Positions 50,402 to 58,777 of a DNA stretch of 64,000 nucleotides are shown here, one piece after another. A model generated the notes under the pieces. The model saw nothing but the letters and a program-made list of their open reading frames with translations, was not told the origin of the DNA and did no database searches. Made by a program: the position numbers and the translations under genes. Source of the stretch: Enterobacteriaceae bacterium 4M9 (GTDB lineage Bacteria > Pseudomonadota > Gammaproteobacteria > Enterobacterales > Enterobacteriaceae); the NCBI GenBank assembly GCA_010092695.1, contig JAADJJ010000001.1, forward strand, positions 3,844,001 through 3,908,000, in the 5' to 3' direction. Numbering within the stretch: the first letter of the stretch is position 1; every line of letters starts with the position of its first letter.

Positions 50402-51107
50402 CGGTGCCGGGACCATCTGTCCGGCGTCGGGTAGCCATCTATTTTGTGAATATTTTAACGCAATGCAACAAGCGAAAATTTTAATCGTTGCTTAAATGAC
50501 CTGTGCAAAAAGCACTCAATGGCAACAGGATTATCAGAAATTATCGATGATTATTGAATAGTGTTGAATGCTGTTGAATGTGAAAAGTAAACCAGTTTTC
50601 ACCATTTGATTGGTGGCTATCAATAGAAATAAACATCAAATTAATATGGGGGATAAAACAGCAGTGCTGAAGAGGGTGTGAAGAGTGGTGAACTATCGGT
50701 GAAGAGTCAGAATATCTCCGTTCACACCTTAACTTACTGTATTTACTATCTATTTATTTTATGTGAACAGTGTGAAGAGTTACAGATAAAAAACAAACTC
50801 AAAGCCCGGACTGACAACCACTTTCCCTGGCTTGCCGGGGTTAAGCCGTTCAGAGGTGAAAGCAGACCGTCTGGCCCCGCGCGGCGAATATATAAACCCT
50901 GCACAAGCCGGATACCTGCTCGCTCCATCTCCTGTGTTTGAGTGTCAGTTGTCTTACCGTTATCACCAGGAATTGAAGAGATTATGCTTTCAGCGAGGAG
51001 AGGAGGAAATACTGTTCAGGGCTATAGATACTGTGGTGTTTTAACCCCGCTTACAATAGGGCATTATGTTAGCTTGTGAGGATTGTTTCAGTGTATAAGG
51101 AGGTAGC
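50402..51107. other. ~700-bp gap with an iteron cluster, no gene seen
   Basis: AT-rich DNA upstream of the AlpA-type gene. The plus-strand frames (50678-50941 and 50832-51044) have no ribosome sites and look accidental. The centre carries P4-origin-like repeats, described separately. Confidence 0.5.
50580..50779. other. Iteron cluster, candidate P4-type replication origin
   Basis: Copies of a KGTGAA[GCA]AG motif occur at 50580, 50677, 50698, 50762 and 50771. Shortened or inverted copies occur near 50687 (GGTGAAC) and 50721 (TTCACACC). P4 ori is recognised by alpha through GGTGAACAG-type repeats in AT-rich DNA. Here they lie close to the alpha operon in an AT-rich gap. Copy number and spacing are irregular, so a regulatory role is also possible. 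Confidence 0.5.
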
Positions 51108-51449
51108 ATGTCCGTTGAGTTTTACATAACAAGAGCCGAGTTTTGGGCAGATAATGGTGACGTACAAATAACGTCTGATGAATGGATTGACTATATCAAC
51201 AGTGATAATGAATTGAGTCAATATGTTGTAAACGGCGATTATCATGCATTGTGGTCAGGTCCCTCGTTGTATGATGAATCGTGGCTTGACTGGAGTGATG
51301 GCAATATTTATACCAAGTGGCCGGATACCTATCTGTACAGAAAAATGTTGAGGATTGCGAAGCATCTCAACGCCAGGGTTATGGATGACGATGGTACAGT
51401 TTACAGTGATGAATCTCAGTGGGAGTTTGAGCCGACAAGTAAACTTTAA
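51108..51449 (+). CDS. Small acidic protein, orphan immunity-like
   Basis: A 113-residue, very acidic, Trp/Tyr-rich soluble protein (WLDWSDGNIYTKWPDTYLY in the middle). It has a strong GGAGG 6 bases before the ATG. It is the only plus-strand gene in this part of the island and has no partner toxin gene beside it. Small acidic proteins of this sort in islands with CDI loci are often orphan immunity proteins that protect against rivals. I do not recognise the family, so this is a suggestion from composition and context. Confidence 0.6.
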   Translation: MSVEFYITRAEFWADNGDVQITSDEWIDYINSDNELSQYVVNGDYHALWSGPSLYDESWLDWSDGNIYTKWPDTYLYRKMLRIAKHLNARVMDDDGTVYSDESQWEFEPTSKL

Positions 51450-52051
51450 CCTGTATTTGCAGCAAGGCTCAGATAGAACAGGGGGAAAGATGTCTGCTTT
51501 AGCGAGGACTGAATGCCTGAGCCATTCTTATCACAACTTAAATTCTGATGTATGAATTAGCGAGGCTGAGGCCATTCATATCTTGAGCACGCCTTTTTCC
51601 TAAGGAAAAGATGGGGGCAGTTGGCCGTGGCTATTGTTGTCGAAGTAGCGCTCTCATTTCAGGGAAAAGGATTGAAACGAAAGAATCATACTGTCGATCA
51701 AATTCTGTACCTTCATTGAGATAAGACATGAACCGATTAACAGTCTCAGCCTGTTTGTCTGTTGTTGGCGGTTGAAAACTTTGCCAGCCCAACAGGAATA
51801 AACGTCTTAAAGGGTGTTTGCCATTGCTACCTCTGTTCAGGGCAGCGGCAAGAACGTCATACGCTGAAGGCAATTTGCTACCCACAGTACGGGCGTGTTT
51901 GAAAGACAACAAGACAGGAAGAATCCCCTTTTTTTTCCAAAAATCCCAGCCTAAACACGGAGTAAAACTTTGATCCCAGTAAGGGTAACGAGTTAAGGAA
52001 TGAAAAGTCGCAAATACAGTTTGATGCATATGCTCTGGTGAGCCTTCATCA

Positions 52052-53365
52052 GAGCCTGTAAATAATTCTGTGTAACTGCCACCGTATTAAAGGTGAACGC
52101 TCAGGCGGTCACCGAACTCGATAATAAAGCGGCTCATTGCCAGCCGCCAGTTCCGGATCGGCATACTCCATTTTTTTGACGCATCCTTGATCGCCAGATA
52201 AATAACTTTTCGCACAGAGTCGTCTGTCGGGAACACCTTTCGCTTTTTGATGGCTGTACGGATAACGCTGTTCAGCGACTCGATGGCATTCGTCGTGTAG
52301 ATTGCCTTGCGGATATCTGGCGGGTAACCGAAGAACGTATTGAGATTTTCCCAGTGTGCACGCCAGCTTTTGCTGATTTGCGGATATTTATCGTCCCAGA
52401 CTCCCGCGAACGTATCCAGCGCCATCAGCGCGGCTTCTTCCGTCGAAGCCTGATACACTGTTTTCAACCCACTGATCACGGCTTTGTAGTCCTTCCACGA
52501 CACGTATTTCAGGCTGTTGCGCATCATATGGATGATACACAGCTGGATATGTGTCTGCGGGTACACGCTGTTTATCGCATCCGGGAAGCCCTTCAGGCCG
52601 TCAACGCAGGCAATCAGGATGTCCTGAAGGCCACGATTTTTCAGCTCCGTCAGCACATTCAGCCAGAACTTTGCGCCTTCATTTTCGGCCAGCCACATGC
52701 CCAGTAATTCTTTCTGGCCTTCGGTGTTGATACCCAGTGCGAGGAAGACGGCTTTGTTTATTACGCTGCCATTCTGACGGACTTTTACGACGATGCAGTC
52801 CATATAAACAATGGGATACAGCGTATCCAGAGGGCGGTTTTGCCACTCCGCCACCTGTTCTTTCACCGCATCTGTGACTTTGGATATCAGGGTGGGCGAC
52901 ACATCCGCGTCGTACATCTCTTTGAAGGTGGCGACAATCTCCCGGGTCGTCATACCTTTGGCGTACAGGGATAAAATCTGGCTGTCCATCTGCGTGATAC
53001 GGGTCTGATTTTTCTTTATCAGCTGAGGCTCGAAGGTGTTTTCACGGTCACGGGGTGTGCTGAGTTCAATCTCACCCTCGTCGCACAGCAGCGTTTTGGA
53101 CGAATAGCCGTTGCGGGTATTCGAGCCTGATTTTGGCGCATTTTTCTCGTGTCCGAGGTGGTCTGTCAGCTCAGCATTGAGCGCCGTTTCGACGGTAAGT
53201 TTCGTCAACATGCGGGAAAACTGATTGAGATCGGCTTCGGTTTTAAGGCCTTTAGCCAGTTCAGCCGCAAGGGCTTTAAGTTTCTTTTCGTCCATAATTT
53301 GCCTGTCTCCGTTGTTGGAGTGAACATATCAAAAACAGGCAATTACACAATTTTAATTACAGTCT
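52052..53365 (-). mobile_element. IS256-family insertion sequence (IS1414-like)
   Basis: About 1314 bp with imperfect inverted ends: left GCCTGTAAATAATTCTGTGT, right GACTGTAATTAAAATTGTGT. It is flanked by a 9-bp direct repeat CCTTCATCA at 52043-52051 and 53366-53374. The clean target duplication shows a simple, probably recent insertion. It carries one intact transposase gene. Confidence 0.85.
52087..53295 (-). CDS. IS256-family transposase (Mutator-type)
   Basis: A 402-residue transposase of the usual family length. The DDE residues are visible in VYMDCIVVKVR, ACVDGLKGFPDAI and TTNAIESLNSVIR, with the CIIHMMRNSLKYV zinc/His motif between the second Asp and the Glu. It starts at ATG 53295 with AGGCAAATT upstream. 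It looks intact and is the only gene of the element. Confidence 0.92.
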   Translation of the reverse strand: MDEKKLKALAAELAKGLKTEADLNQFSRMLTKLTVETALNAELTDHLGHEKNAPKSGSNTRNGYSSKTLLCDEGEIELSTPRDRENTFEPQLIKKNQTRITQMDSQILSLYAKGMTTREIVATFKEMYDADVSPTLISKVTDAVKEQVAEWQNRPLDTLYPIVYMDCIVVKVRQNGSVINKAVFLALGINTEGQKELLGMWLAENEGAKFWLNVLTELKNRGLQDILIACVDGLKGFPDAINSVYPQTHIQLCIIHMMRNSLKYVSWKDYKAVISGLKTVYQASTEEAALMALDTFAGVWDDKYPQISKSWRAHWENLNTFFGYPPDIRKAIYTTNAIESLNSVIRTAIKKRKVFPTDDSVRKVIYLAIKDASKKWSMPIRNWRLAMSRFIIEFGDRLSVHL

Positions 53366-54027
53366 CCTTCATCATAATATTTAAGGGCGACATCGAGAAA
53401 ATTATTCAGGGCGTCATTCCAGCCAAGTTCGTAATTAAAAGCCTTTTTTCCAAGCTCGACCTGCATTATGCGTTCCCAGGCTCCATGAGCACGTAATTGC
53501 TCCTCAACCGATTTCTGCTCTGTTTGAGTATAACAACCTCCTCTAACTTTGCTGATGCCGTATTTAAGCATAAGTGTAATAGTGGCTTCACTCTCTATTA
53601 TTTCCGCGTCACGAGTTTTTTTTGTTCCTGTATTGATGGAATACATCAGTCGAAGAGGGGGATTTAGTCGGGTCCATTCTGCACCTTTACCGTTAAAGTG
53701 CGTATCTATTCTCTTTTTTATGTCTGCTGTTAATCCAACATAGTAGCATCCATTCGACAACTCAAGGACATACAGGTATATATCAACTGGAGACTGGGCA
53801 TTAAACCAGTATTCAGTTTTATTCTTTTCGGATTTTTCAGTGGCAACGTTGCCGCCGCCTAATAGAATAAATTCTTTCGCAGCTTCATCAGAAATTACCT
53901 TGCCAATTACCCGTTGCTTCCACCCGCGAGTGGGCGGCCATTCTTCACCCAGTAACTCAACCTGCCGCCGCTTGTGTGAACCTCTTTCAGTGGCTCCTGC
54001 CGTTAATAATTCCATAGTAATAATCAT

Positions 54028-54591
54028 CTGGGCCTCATGATGATGAATGTTTTTGCCAACTTAGATAATTGCTGTATATCGGTCAACTAAACCAATCGCC
54101 ATTTGGCGAAATTCGAGACATATCTAACGTCTACTTCTGTCGCGAAACAGTCGGTAACTGACGTGTGGTCATGTGCGAAAATGCGTCAGAAAAGGTCAGT
54201 TTTTATTCCGTTTATGTGGGGCAGAAGAAAAATGCTGCGTGAAAACACTGCCTATATTGACGTGATTAACTCTAATCTTTTGGTGAAAATAATTATAAAA
54301 AATACACGGTTTTTCGGTTCAGTGAGTGAAGTTTGCCCTGCATTACCGTGCATCATTTCGCATGAGTATTTCTGTATTTTTCGTAGACCTCCGCGCCAGT
54401 GCTGGCGCGGGTTGACCCTTATCATGTCATTGCATGATAAGCGGCCTGTGAAGCGGGCAGGCGTGGCGGGGATGCTATTGCGCGCCAGCGCATTTAATTA
54501 CTGAATTATTTTTCGATAAAAAGCGGGTTTATTCCGGCTGAATTTCTGCCATTTTTACACGATAAAAAAAGCAATTAATGCAGTGGTCGTC
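54028..54591. other. 564-bp gap between the integrase and the GIY-YIG gene
   Basis: No convincing gene; the frame 54103-54504 has no ribosome site. It holds the promoter side of the GIY-YIG gene and two adjacent perfect hairpins (54391-54441). Confidence 0.5.
54391..54441. repeat. Two adjacent perfect hairpins
   Basis: CCGCGCCAG-TG-CTGGCGCGG (54391-54410) is followed after 7 bases by CTTATCATG-TCATTG-CATGATAAG (54418-54441). Neither has a T-run. They might be protein sites, a replication or transfer-related structure, or a transcription barrier between the integrase and cargo. Confidence 0.6.
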
Positions 54592-55770
54592 TTACGGTGC
54601 TACGGGGGCGAAAACCTTGTCAGCGTACCACTGGAGCATGAGTTTTCTGTCGTCAAAATACTGCGCATGGTTGTATGTTCCCCGGATGGTATTTTTATCC
54701 GCGTGGGCGAGCTGCATTTCAATCCAGGCAGAGTTAAAACCCTGCTCATGCAGGATGGTGGACATCATGTGCCTGAAACCGTGCCCTGTAAGCCGACCGC
54801 CATAACCAATGCGCTTAATTAGTTGGTTAATACTGGCTTCACTCATGGGTTTATTGGGATCGTTCCGGCCGGGGAAAACATAACGGTAATTCCCTGTCAT
54901 GACCTTAAGTTCTTCCAGCCATGCTACAGCCTGAACCGGTAAAGGCACCAGGTGCGGCCTGCGCATTTTCATGCGTTCTTCTGGCACTTCCCAGGTGGCA
55001 TTTTCCAGGTCGAACTCATCCCAGCAGGCCATTCTGAGTTCAATGGTTCTGACACCGGTCACCATAAGTAATTTCGTCGCCAGCTTTACCAAGTCGCTGC
55101 CCGTATACTCATTCAAAGATGCATTGAATAGTGGGATTTCTTCCTCCCGGAGAAAAGGATAATTCTGCGCCTGATTAACATCTAACGCACTCGACAGTTC
55201 TGATGCTGGGTTAACCTCACAGCGGCCTGTTGCAATCGCATAACGGAAAACTTCCGAACACCGCTGCCTGACTTTACGCGTCTTTTCTAATGCTCCCCTC
55301 GCCTCAATTTTACGAAGCACGTTAAGTAATTCCAGCGGCTTGATTTCACTTACCGAGCGATTACCTATGTACGGAAAGATATCTTTCTCAAATGCCTCCA
55401 TAATGTCAGCAGCATAACCAACTGACCACCTCATCGACTTCAGCTTGTGCCATTCTCTGGCTATAGCCTCGAAAGAAGTCGTATTTTCAGCGGCCAACGC
55501 GAGCTTTTTTTCTTTGCGTACTTCGCTGGGATTACGGCCTTCAGAAACCAGCTTCCGGGCCTCATCGCGTCGACTTCGTGCTTCAGCAAGCGAAACTGTG
55601 GGATAAACACCCATAGAAATCATTTTGGGTTTCCCACCAAAACGATAACGAAAGCGCCAGCTTTTACTGCCGTTAGGCTCAATCAGCAACGACAGCCCTG
55701 CCCCATCGCTTAGTGTATAGGCCTTGGCATCAGGTTTAGTGCGGCGGATTTGCATATCATTTAACGGCAT
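54592..55770 (-). CDS. P4-type tyrosine integrase of the thrW island
   Basis: A 392-residue site-specific recombinase that inserts the island into thrW. It has an N-terminal DUF4102-type arm-binding domain (SLLIEPNGSKSWRFRYRFGG then SMGVYPTVSLAEARSRRDEA), a core-binding domain (about 100-190) and a catalytic domain. Catalytic residues are Arg in TGVRTIELRM, His-x-x-Arg in HGFRHMMST and Tyr in IRGTYNHAQYFDDR. I use the ATG at 55770 (MPLNDMQIRR), with GAGG 9 bases upstream, rather than a TTG five codons earlier. It is transcribed away from the tRNA, with its promoter between att and the gene, as in P4. A TGTGTATA motif overlaps the start and may allow autoregulation. Confidence 0.93.
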   Translation of the reverse strand: MPLNDMQIRRTKPDAKAYTLSDGAGLSLLIEPNGSKSWRFRYRFGGKPKMISMGVYPTVSLAEARSRRDEARKLVSEGRNPSEVRKEKKLALAAENTTSFEAIAREWHKLKSMRWSVGYAADIMEAFEKDIFPYIGNRSVSEIKPLELLNVLRKIEARGALEKTRKVRQRCSEVFRYAIATGRCEVNPASELSSALDVNQAQNYPFLREEEIPLFNASLNEYTGSDLVKLATKLLMVTGVRTIELRMACWDEFDLENATWEVPEERMKMRRPHLVPLPVQAVAWLEELKVMTGNYRYVFPGRNDPNKPMSEASINQLIKRIGYGGRLTGHGFRHMMSTILHEQGFNSAWIEMQLAHADKNTIRGTYNHAQYFDDRKLMLQWYADKVFAPVAP

Positions 55771-55801
55771 GTGTATAGACCTCAAAGACCGAACAGGAAT
55801 A

Positions 55802-55821
55802 TATACACAATCTTATACACA
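55802..55821. repeat. Probable integrase arm sites at the tRNA-proximal end
   Basis: TATACACA at 55802-55809 and 55814-55821, 12 bases apart in the same orientation, between the integrase start and the thrW att core. An inverted copy (TGTGTATA) lies at 55770-55777. The same pair with the same spacing is found at the distal island end (28490 and 28502). Confidence 0.6.
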
Positions 55822-55933
55822 TCAGTTGCTGGATTCTACCGGACAAGATTGGATGAATTTGGATCAAAATCAGAAAAAAACCTTTTTAATACAATAAACT
55901 CAGGACTAATAAGGAAGGTTATGGAAGAGTGGA

Positions 55934-55950
55934 TGGTGCCGATAATAGGA
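55934..55950. other. Island attachment core in the thrW 3' end
   Basis: The last 17 bases of the tRNA gene, including CCA, are the sequence shared (with one base missing) with 28414-28429. The island starts immediately beyond, so the tRNA remains whole. Confidence 0.7.
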
Positions 55951-56009
55951 GTCGAACCTACGACCTTCGCATTACGAATGCGCTGCTCTACCAACTGAGC
56001 TATATCGGC
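55934..56009 (-). tRNA. thrW: tRNA-Thr (anticodon CGT)
   Basis: A 76-base cloverleaf read on the minus strand, starting GCCGATATAGCTCAGTTGG and ending in an encoded CCA. The anticodon loop sequence is TTCGTAA with anticodon CGT, and the TPsiC arm is GGTTCGACTCC. It lies downstream of proBA as in E. coli and Salmonella, where it is thrW. It is the insertion site of CP4-6 in E. coli K-12 and of phage P22 in Salmonella. Confidence 0.97.
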
Positions 56010-56048
56010 TTTAAGACGTGCACAGGAACCTGAGTACGGCGTAAAGGG

Positions 56049-56084
56049 TAAAAAAAAGCGCGGGAGGCGTCAACTCCCCCGCGC
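56049..56084 (-). terminator. Terminator of proBA
   Basis: On the minus strand a GC-rich stem GCGCGGGGGAG / CTCCCGCGC is followed by T8. It lies 36 bases beyond the proA stop and separates proBA from thrW. Confidence 0.85.
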
Positions 56085-56119
56085 ATCGACTGCTGGTTTT
56101 TACATCACCTTCAGATTAT

Positions 56120-57373
56120 TCAGGCACGAATCGTATCGTCGCCGAAACCGACCCACTTGTAGGTGGTCAACGCTTCCAGACCCATTGGGCCACGGGCGTG
56201 CAGCTTCTGGGTACTGACCGCCACTTCCGCGCCCAGACCAAACTGACCGCCGTCGGTAAAGCGCGTGGAGGCATTCACATAGACAGCCGAGGAATCCACT
56301 TCGTTGACAAAGCGCTGCGCGTTACGCATATCACGCGTGAGGATGGCGTCGGAGTGCTGAGTACCGTGAGCGCGAATATGGGCGATAGCTGCATCGATAT
56401 CAGCCACCAGCACCACGTTAAGATCGAGTGACAGAAATTCGTCATCCAGCGTCTGTGGCTGTAGCGCCTCCACTTTTGCCGGGCTGTCTGCCAGCAGCAC
56501 CTGTGCCGCGCTGTCGGCATGCAGCGTCACGCCGCTTTGCGCCATCTGGCGGCCCAGCGCAGGCAGGAACTCTGCTGCCTTGCTGGCATGCACCAACAGC
56601 GTTTCTACCGTGTTGCAGGTGCTGGGGCGCTGAGTTTTGGCATTCACAATCACCTTCAGCGCCGGGGCCGTTTCCATGCTCCCATCCACAAAAATATGGC
56701 ACACACCAATACCACCAGTGATGACAGGAATGGTTGACTGTTCGCGGCACAGCTTGTGCAGGCCCGCACCACCGCGCGGAATCAGCATGTCGATGTACTT
56801 ATCCATGCGCAGCATTTCGCTCACCAGCGCGCGATCCGGGCTTTCAATAGCCTGCACGGCACCCGCCGGTAACCCACAGGCTTCCAGCGCCTGCTGAATC
56901 ACTTTTACCGTTGCGGCGTTAGTGCGATAAGTCTCTTTGCCCCCGCGCAGAATCACCGCGTTACCGGTCTTCAGACACAGCGATGCCACGTCAACGGTCA
57001 CATTCGGGCGCGCCTCGTAAATCACACCCACCACGCCCAACGGCACGCGGCGGCGCTCAAGGCGCAAACCGCTGTCGAGTAAGCCGCCGTCAATCACCTG
57101 CCCGACCGGGTCAGCCAGGTTACAGACCTGGCGCACGTCATCAGCAATCGCCTTCAGTCGCGCAGGCGTCAGTGCCAACCTGTCGAGCAGCGCCTCGCTC
57201 AGGCCGTCCTGGCGCGCCTGTGCCAGGTCTTCTTCATTTGCCTTGAGAATGACATCCGCACGCGCTTCAAGATTGTCGGCAATCTGCGTGAGCACGTGGT
57301 TTTTTTCTTTGCTGCTCAGGCCAGCCAGCTGATAAGAGGCCGCCTTTGCGGCCTTACCCATTTGTTCCAGCAT
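56120..57373 (-). CDS. proA: Gamma-glutamyl phosphate reductase
   Basis: A 417-residue cytoplasmic enzyme, the same length as E. coli ProA. It reduces gamma-glutamyl phosphate with NADPH to glutamate semialdehyde, the second step of proline synthesis. The aldehyde-dehydrogenase-type fold is evident, with RRVPLGVVGVIYEARPNVT near residue 110 and the catalytic Cys in the RPSTCNTVETLL segment. It is the second gene of proBA; its ATG comes 10 bases after the proB stop and has GGAGCGG upstream. A terminator follows. Confidence 0.97.
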   Translation of the reverse strand: MLEQMGKAAKAASYQLAGLSSKEKNHVLTQIADNLEARADVILKANEEDLAQARQDGLSEALLDRLALTPARLKAIADDVRQVCNLADPVGQVIDGGLLDSGLRLERRRVPLGVVGVIYEARPNVTVDVASLCLKTGNAVILRGGKETYRTNAATVKVIQQALEACGLPAGAVQAIESPDRALVSEMLRMDKYIDMLIPRGGAGLHKLCREQSTIPVITGGIGVCHIFVDGSMETAPALKVIVNAKTQRPSTCNTVETLLVHASKAAEFLPALGRQMAQSGVTLHADSAAQVLLADSPAKVEALQPQTLDDEFLSLDLNVVLVADIDAAIAHIRAHGTQHSDAILTRDMRNAQRFVNEVDSSAVYVNASTRFTDGGQFGLGAEVAVSTQKLHARGPMGLEALTTYKWVGFGDDTIRA

Positions 57374-57383
57374 TGTCCGCTCC

Positions 57384-58487
57384 TTAGCTCACAATCATGT
57401 CATCGCGATGTACCGCAACCGGGCCGTACTCATAGCCGAGAATGGCATCAATCTGCTGGGAATGATGGCCAGCAATGCGCCTGAGCGCATCACTGTTGTA
57501 ACGACACACGCCGTGGGCGATATCGCGCCCTTGCAGGCTACGAATGCGGATAACTTCCCCGCGCGAGAAATTGCCGTCAACGGCACGGATGCCGGTTGGC
57601 AGTAGCGAACTGCCGCGCTCCAGAATGGCGGCTAATGCACCATCATCAACGGTCACTTCCCCGGCAGGTGGAGCGCCGAAGATCCAGCGTTTGCGATTTT
57701 CCAGCGGTGACTGCTGAGCGTGAAAGCGCGTACCTACCGACAGCCCTTCCATCACATCTTCAATTACGCCCGGGCGGCTACCCGCCGCGATAATGACATC
57801 AACACCGGCACGACAGGCTACGTCTGCGGCCTGGAGTTTGGTGCTCATCCCACCGGTACCGAGGCCGGAAACGCTGTCGCCCGCCACCGCGCGCAGCGCA
57901 TCGTCAATGCCGCGCACGTCTTTAATCAGTTCTGCCTGCGGGTTGTGACGCGGATCGGCGGTGAACAGCCCCTGCTGGTCGGTCAGCAGCAGCAGTTTAT
58001 CAGCGCCGCCGAGTATCGCTGCCAGCGCGGACAGGTTGTCGTTATCACCTACTTTGATTTCTGCCGTTGCCACTGCGTCGTTTTCGTTAATGACGGGCAC
58101 GATGCGGTTATCCAGCAAGGCACGCAGCGTGTCGCGTGCGTTAAGGAAACGCTCACGGTCTTCCATGTCGGCGCGGGTGAGCAGCATCTGCCCAATGTGA
58201 ATGCCGTAAATGGAAAACAGCTGCTCCCACAGCTGAATCAGGCGGCTTTGCCCAACCGCTGCCAGCAGCTGTTTAGAGGCTATGGTCGCCGGAAGCTCAG
58301 GATACCCCAGATGCTCGCGTCCGGCGGCAATCGCGCCAGACGTCACGATAATGATGCGGTGCCCGGCTGCATGCAGATGGGCGCACTGGCGCACCAGTTC
58401 CACAATATGGGCGCGGTTAAGGCGGCGCGAACCGCCGGTAAGCACACTGGTGCCGAGTTTTACCACCAGCGTCTGGCTGTCACTCAT
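57384..58487 (-). CDS. proB: Glutamate 5-kinase
   Basis: A 367-residue enzyme, as in E. coli, that phosphorylates glutamate to start proline synthesis and is feedback-inhibited by proline. The amino-acid kinase domain begins VVKLGTSVLTGG and has the glutamate site INENDAVA, followed by GTGGMSTKLQAA. A C-terminal PUA domain begins near GALAAILERGSSLLP. I use the ATG at 58487 (MSDSQTL); the upstream in-frame extension is not part of the family. It heads the proBA operon, divergent from phoE. Confidence 0.96.
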   Translation of the reverse strand: MSDSQTLVVKLGTSVLTGGSRRLNRAHIVELVRQCAHLHAAGHRIIIVTSGAIAAGREHLGYPELPATIASKQLLAAVGQSRLIQLWEQLFSIYGIHIGQMLLTRADMEDRERFLNARDTLRALLDNRIVPVINENDAVATAEIKVGDNDNLSALAAILGGADKLLLLTDQQGLFTADPRHNPQAELIKDVRGIDDALRAVAGDSVSGLGTGGMSTKLQAADVACRAGVDVIIAAGSRPGVIEDVMEGLSVGTRFHAQQSPLENRKRWIFGAPPAGEVTVDDGALAAILERGSSLLPTGIRAVDGNFSRGEVIRIRSLQGRDIAHGVCRYNSDALRRIAGHHSQQIDAILGYEYGPVAVHRDDMIVS

Positions 58488-58673
58488 GATGTTTTTGCCG
58501 TTTAAAAAAGAAAAAGAAGAAACACCGAATGTTGTAACAGGAGTGAGCCGCATTGCCAACAGGTGGCGCTGAAAAGGCTTTTTCGCCAGAAAAAAACCCG
58601 CAAGCGTAACGGCACATCGTGACAGTTTTATGGCAAATCCAGGTAATTACATTTAATTAAATTTTTTTTCATT

Positions 58674-58706
58674 GCGTCATAAAAATTTCACATCATGCCG
58701 TTAAAA
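58674..58706 (+). promoter_or_regulatory. Candidate Pho box and promoter of phoE
   Basis: GCGTCATAAAAATTTCACA (58674-58692) resembles the PhoB-binding consensus of two CTGTCA-like halves separated by an AT-rich spacer. A -10-like TTAAAA follows at 58701. phoE is a classical PhoB-regulated gene, so position and likeness support the call, although the match is imperfect. Confidence 0.5.
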
Positions 58707-58777
58707 CGCTTCCTGCAGGTTGGCCGGACGTTATGTCCTGATGATGAGCACATACAATATTCCTGACAGGAAACAAA

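Larger units (their letters stand above)
51631..54027 (-). pseudogene. GIY-YIG nuclease gene interrupted by an IS256-family element
   Basis: Two frames, 53365-54027 (the first 221 codons) and 51631-52042, are the halves of one gene. Removing the insertion and one copy of its 9-bp target duplication joins ...YYDEG to SPEHMHQTVF... in frame, giving about 357 residues. The N-terminal part has a GIY-YIG nuclease core: IYLYVLEL (83-90), CYYVGLT (94-100), Arg106, AEWTR (116-120), Glu in ESEATITLMLKYG (143-157) and VRGGCY (161-166). The C-terminal 135 residues are Trp/Phe-rich with no recognised family. The ATG at 54027 has GAGG 5 bases upstream. It lies next to the integrase, where P4-like satellites carry defence genes. 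As interrupted, the first half would end three codons into the IS. Confidence 0.82.
28414..55950. mobile_element. P4-like satellite / genomic island in thrW
   Basis: A 27.5-kb island bounded by the thrW 3' end and a 16/17-base copy of it, with matching TATACACA pairs inside each end. Backbone genes on the minus strand run from the tRNA: integrase, AlpA-type regulator, Ash/Icd frames with a C4-type antisense RNA, 30-residue ORF and alpha primase/helicase. Cargo comprises CDI genes, a putative defence operon, an orphan immunity-like gene and a GIY-YIG gene. IS elements or remnants of at least three types lie inside. No P4 head-size (sid), psu or delta genes are visible, so it is probably a decayed or domesticated satellite. 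Confidence 0.75.

Noticed and set aside
50678..51044. Two plus-strand frames in the iteron region
   Set aside because: No ribosome sites, and they overlap the repeat cluster in different frames.
51631..52029. Independent 132-codon minus-strand gene
   Set aside because: It is the C-terminal part of the GIY-YIG gene, shown by exact in-frame joining across the IS256-type target duplication.
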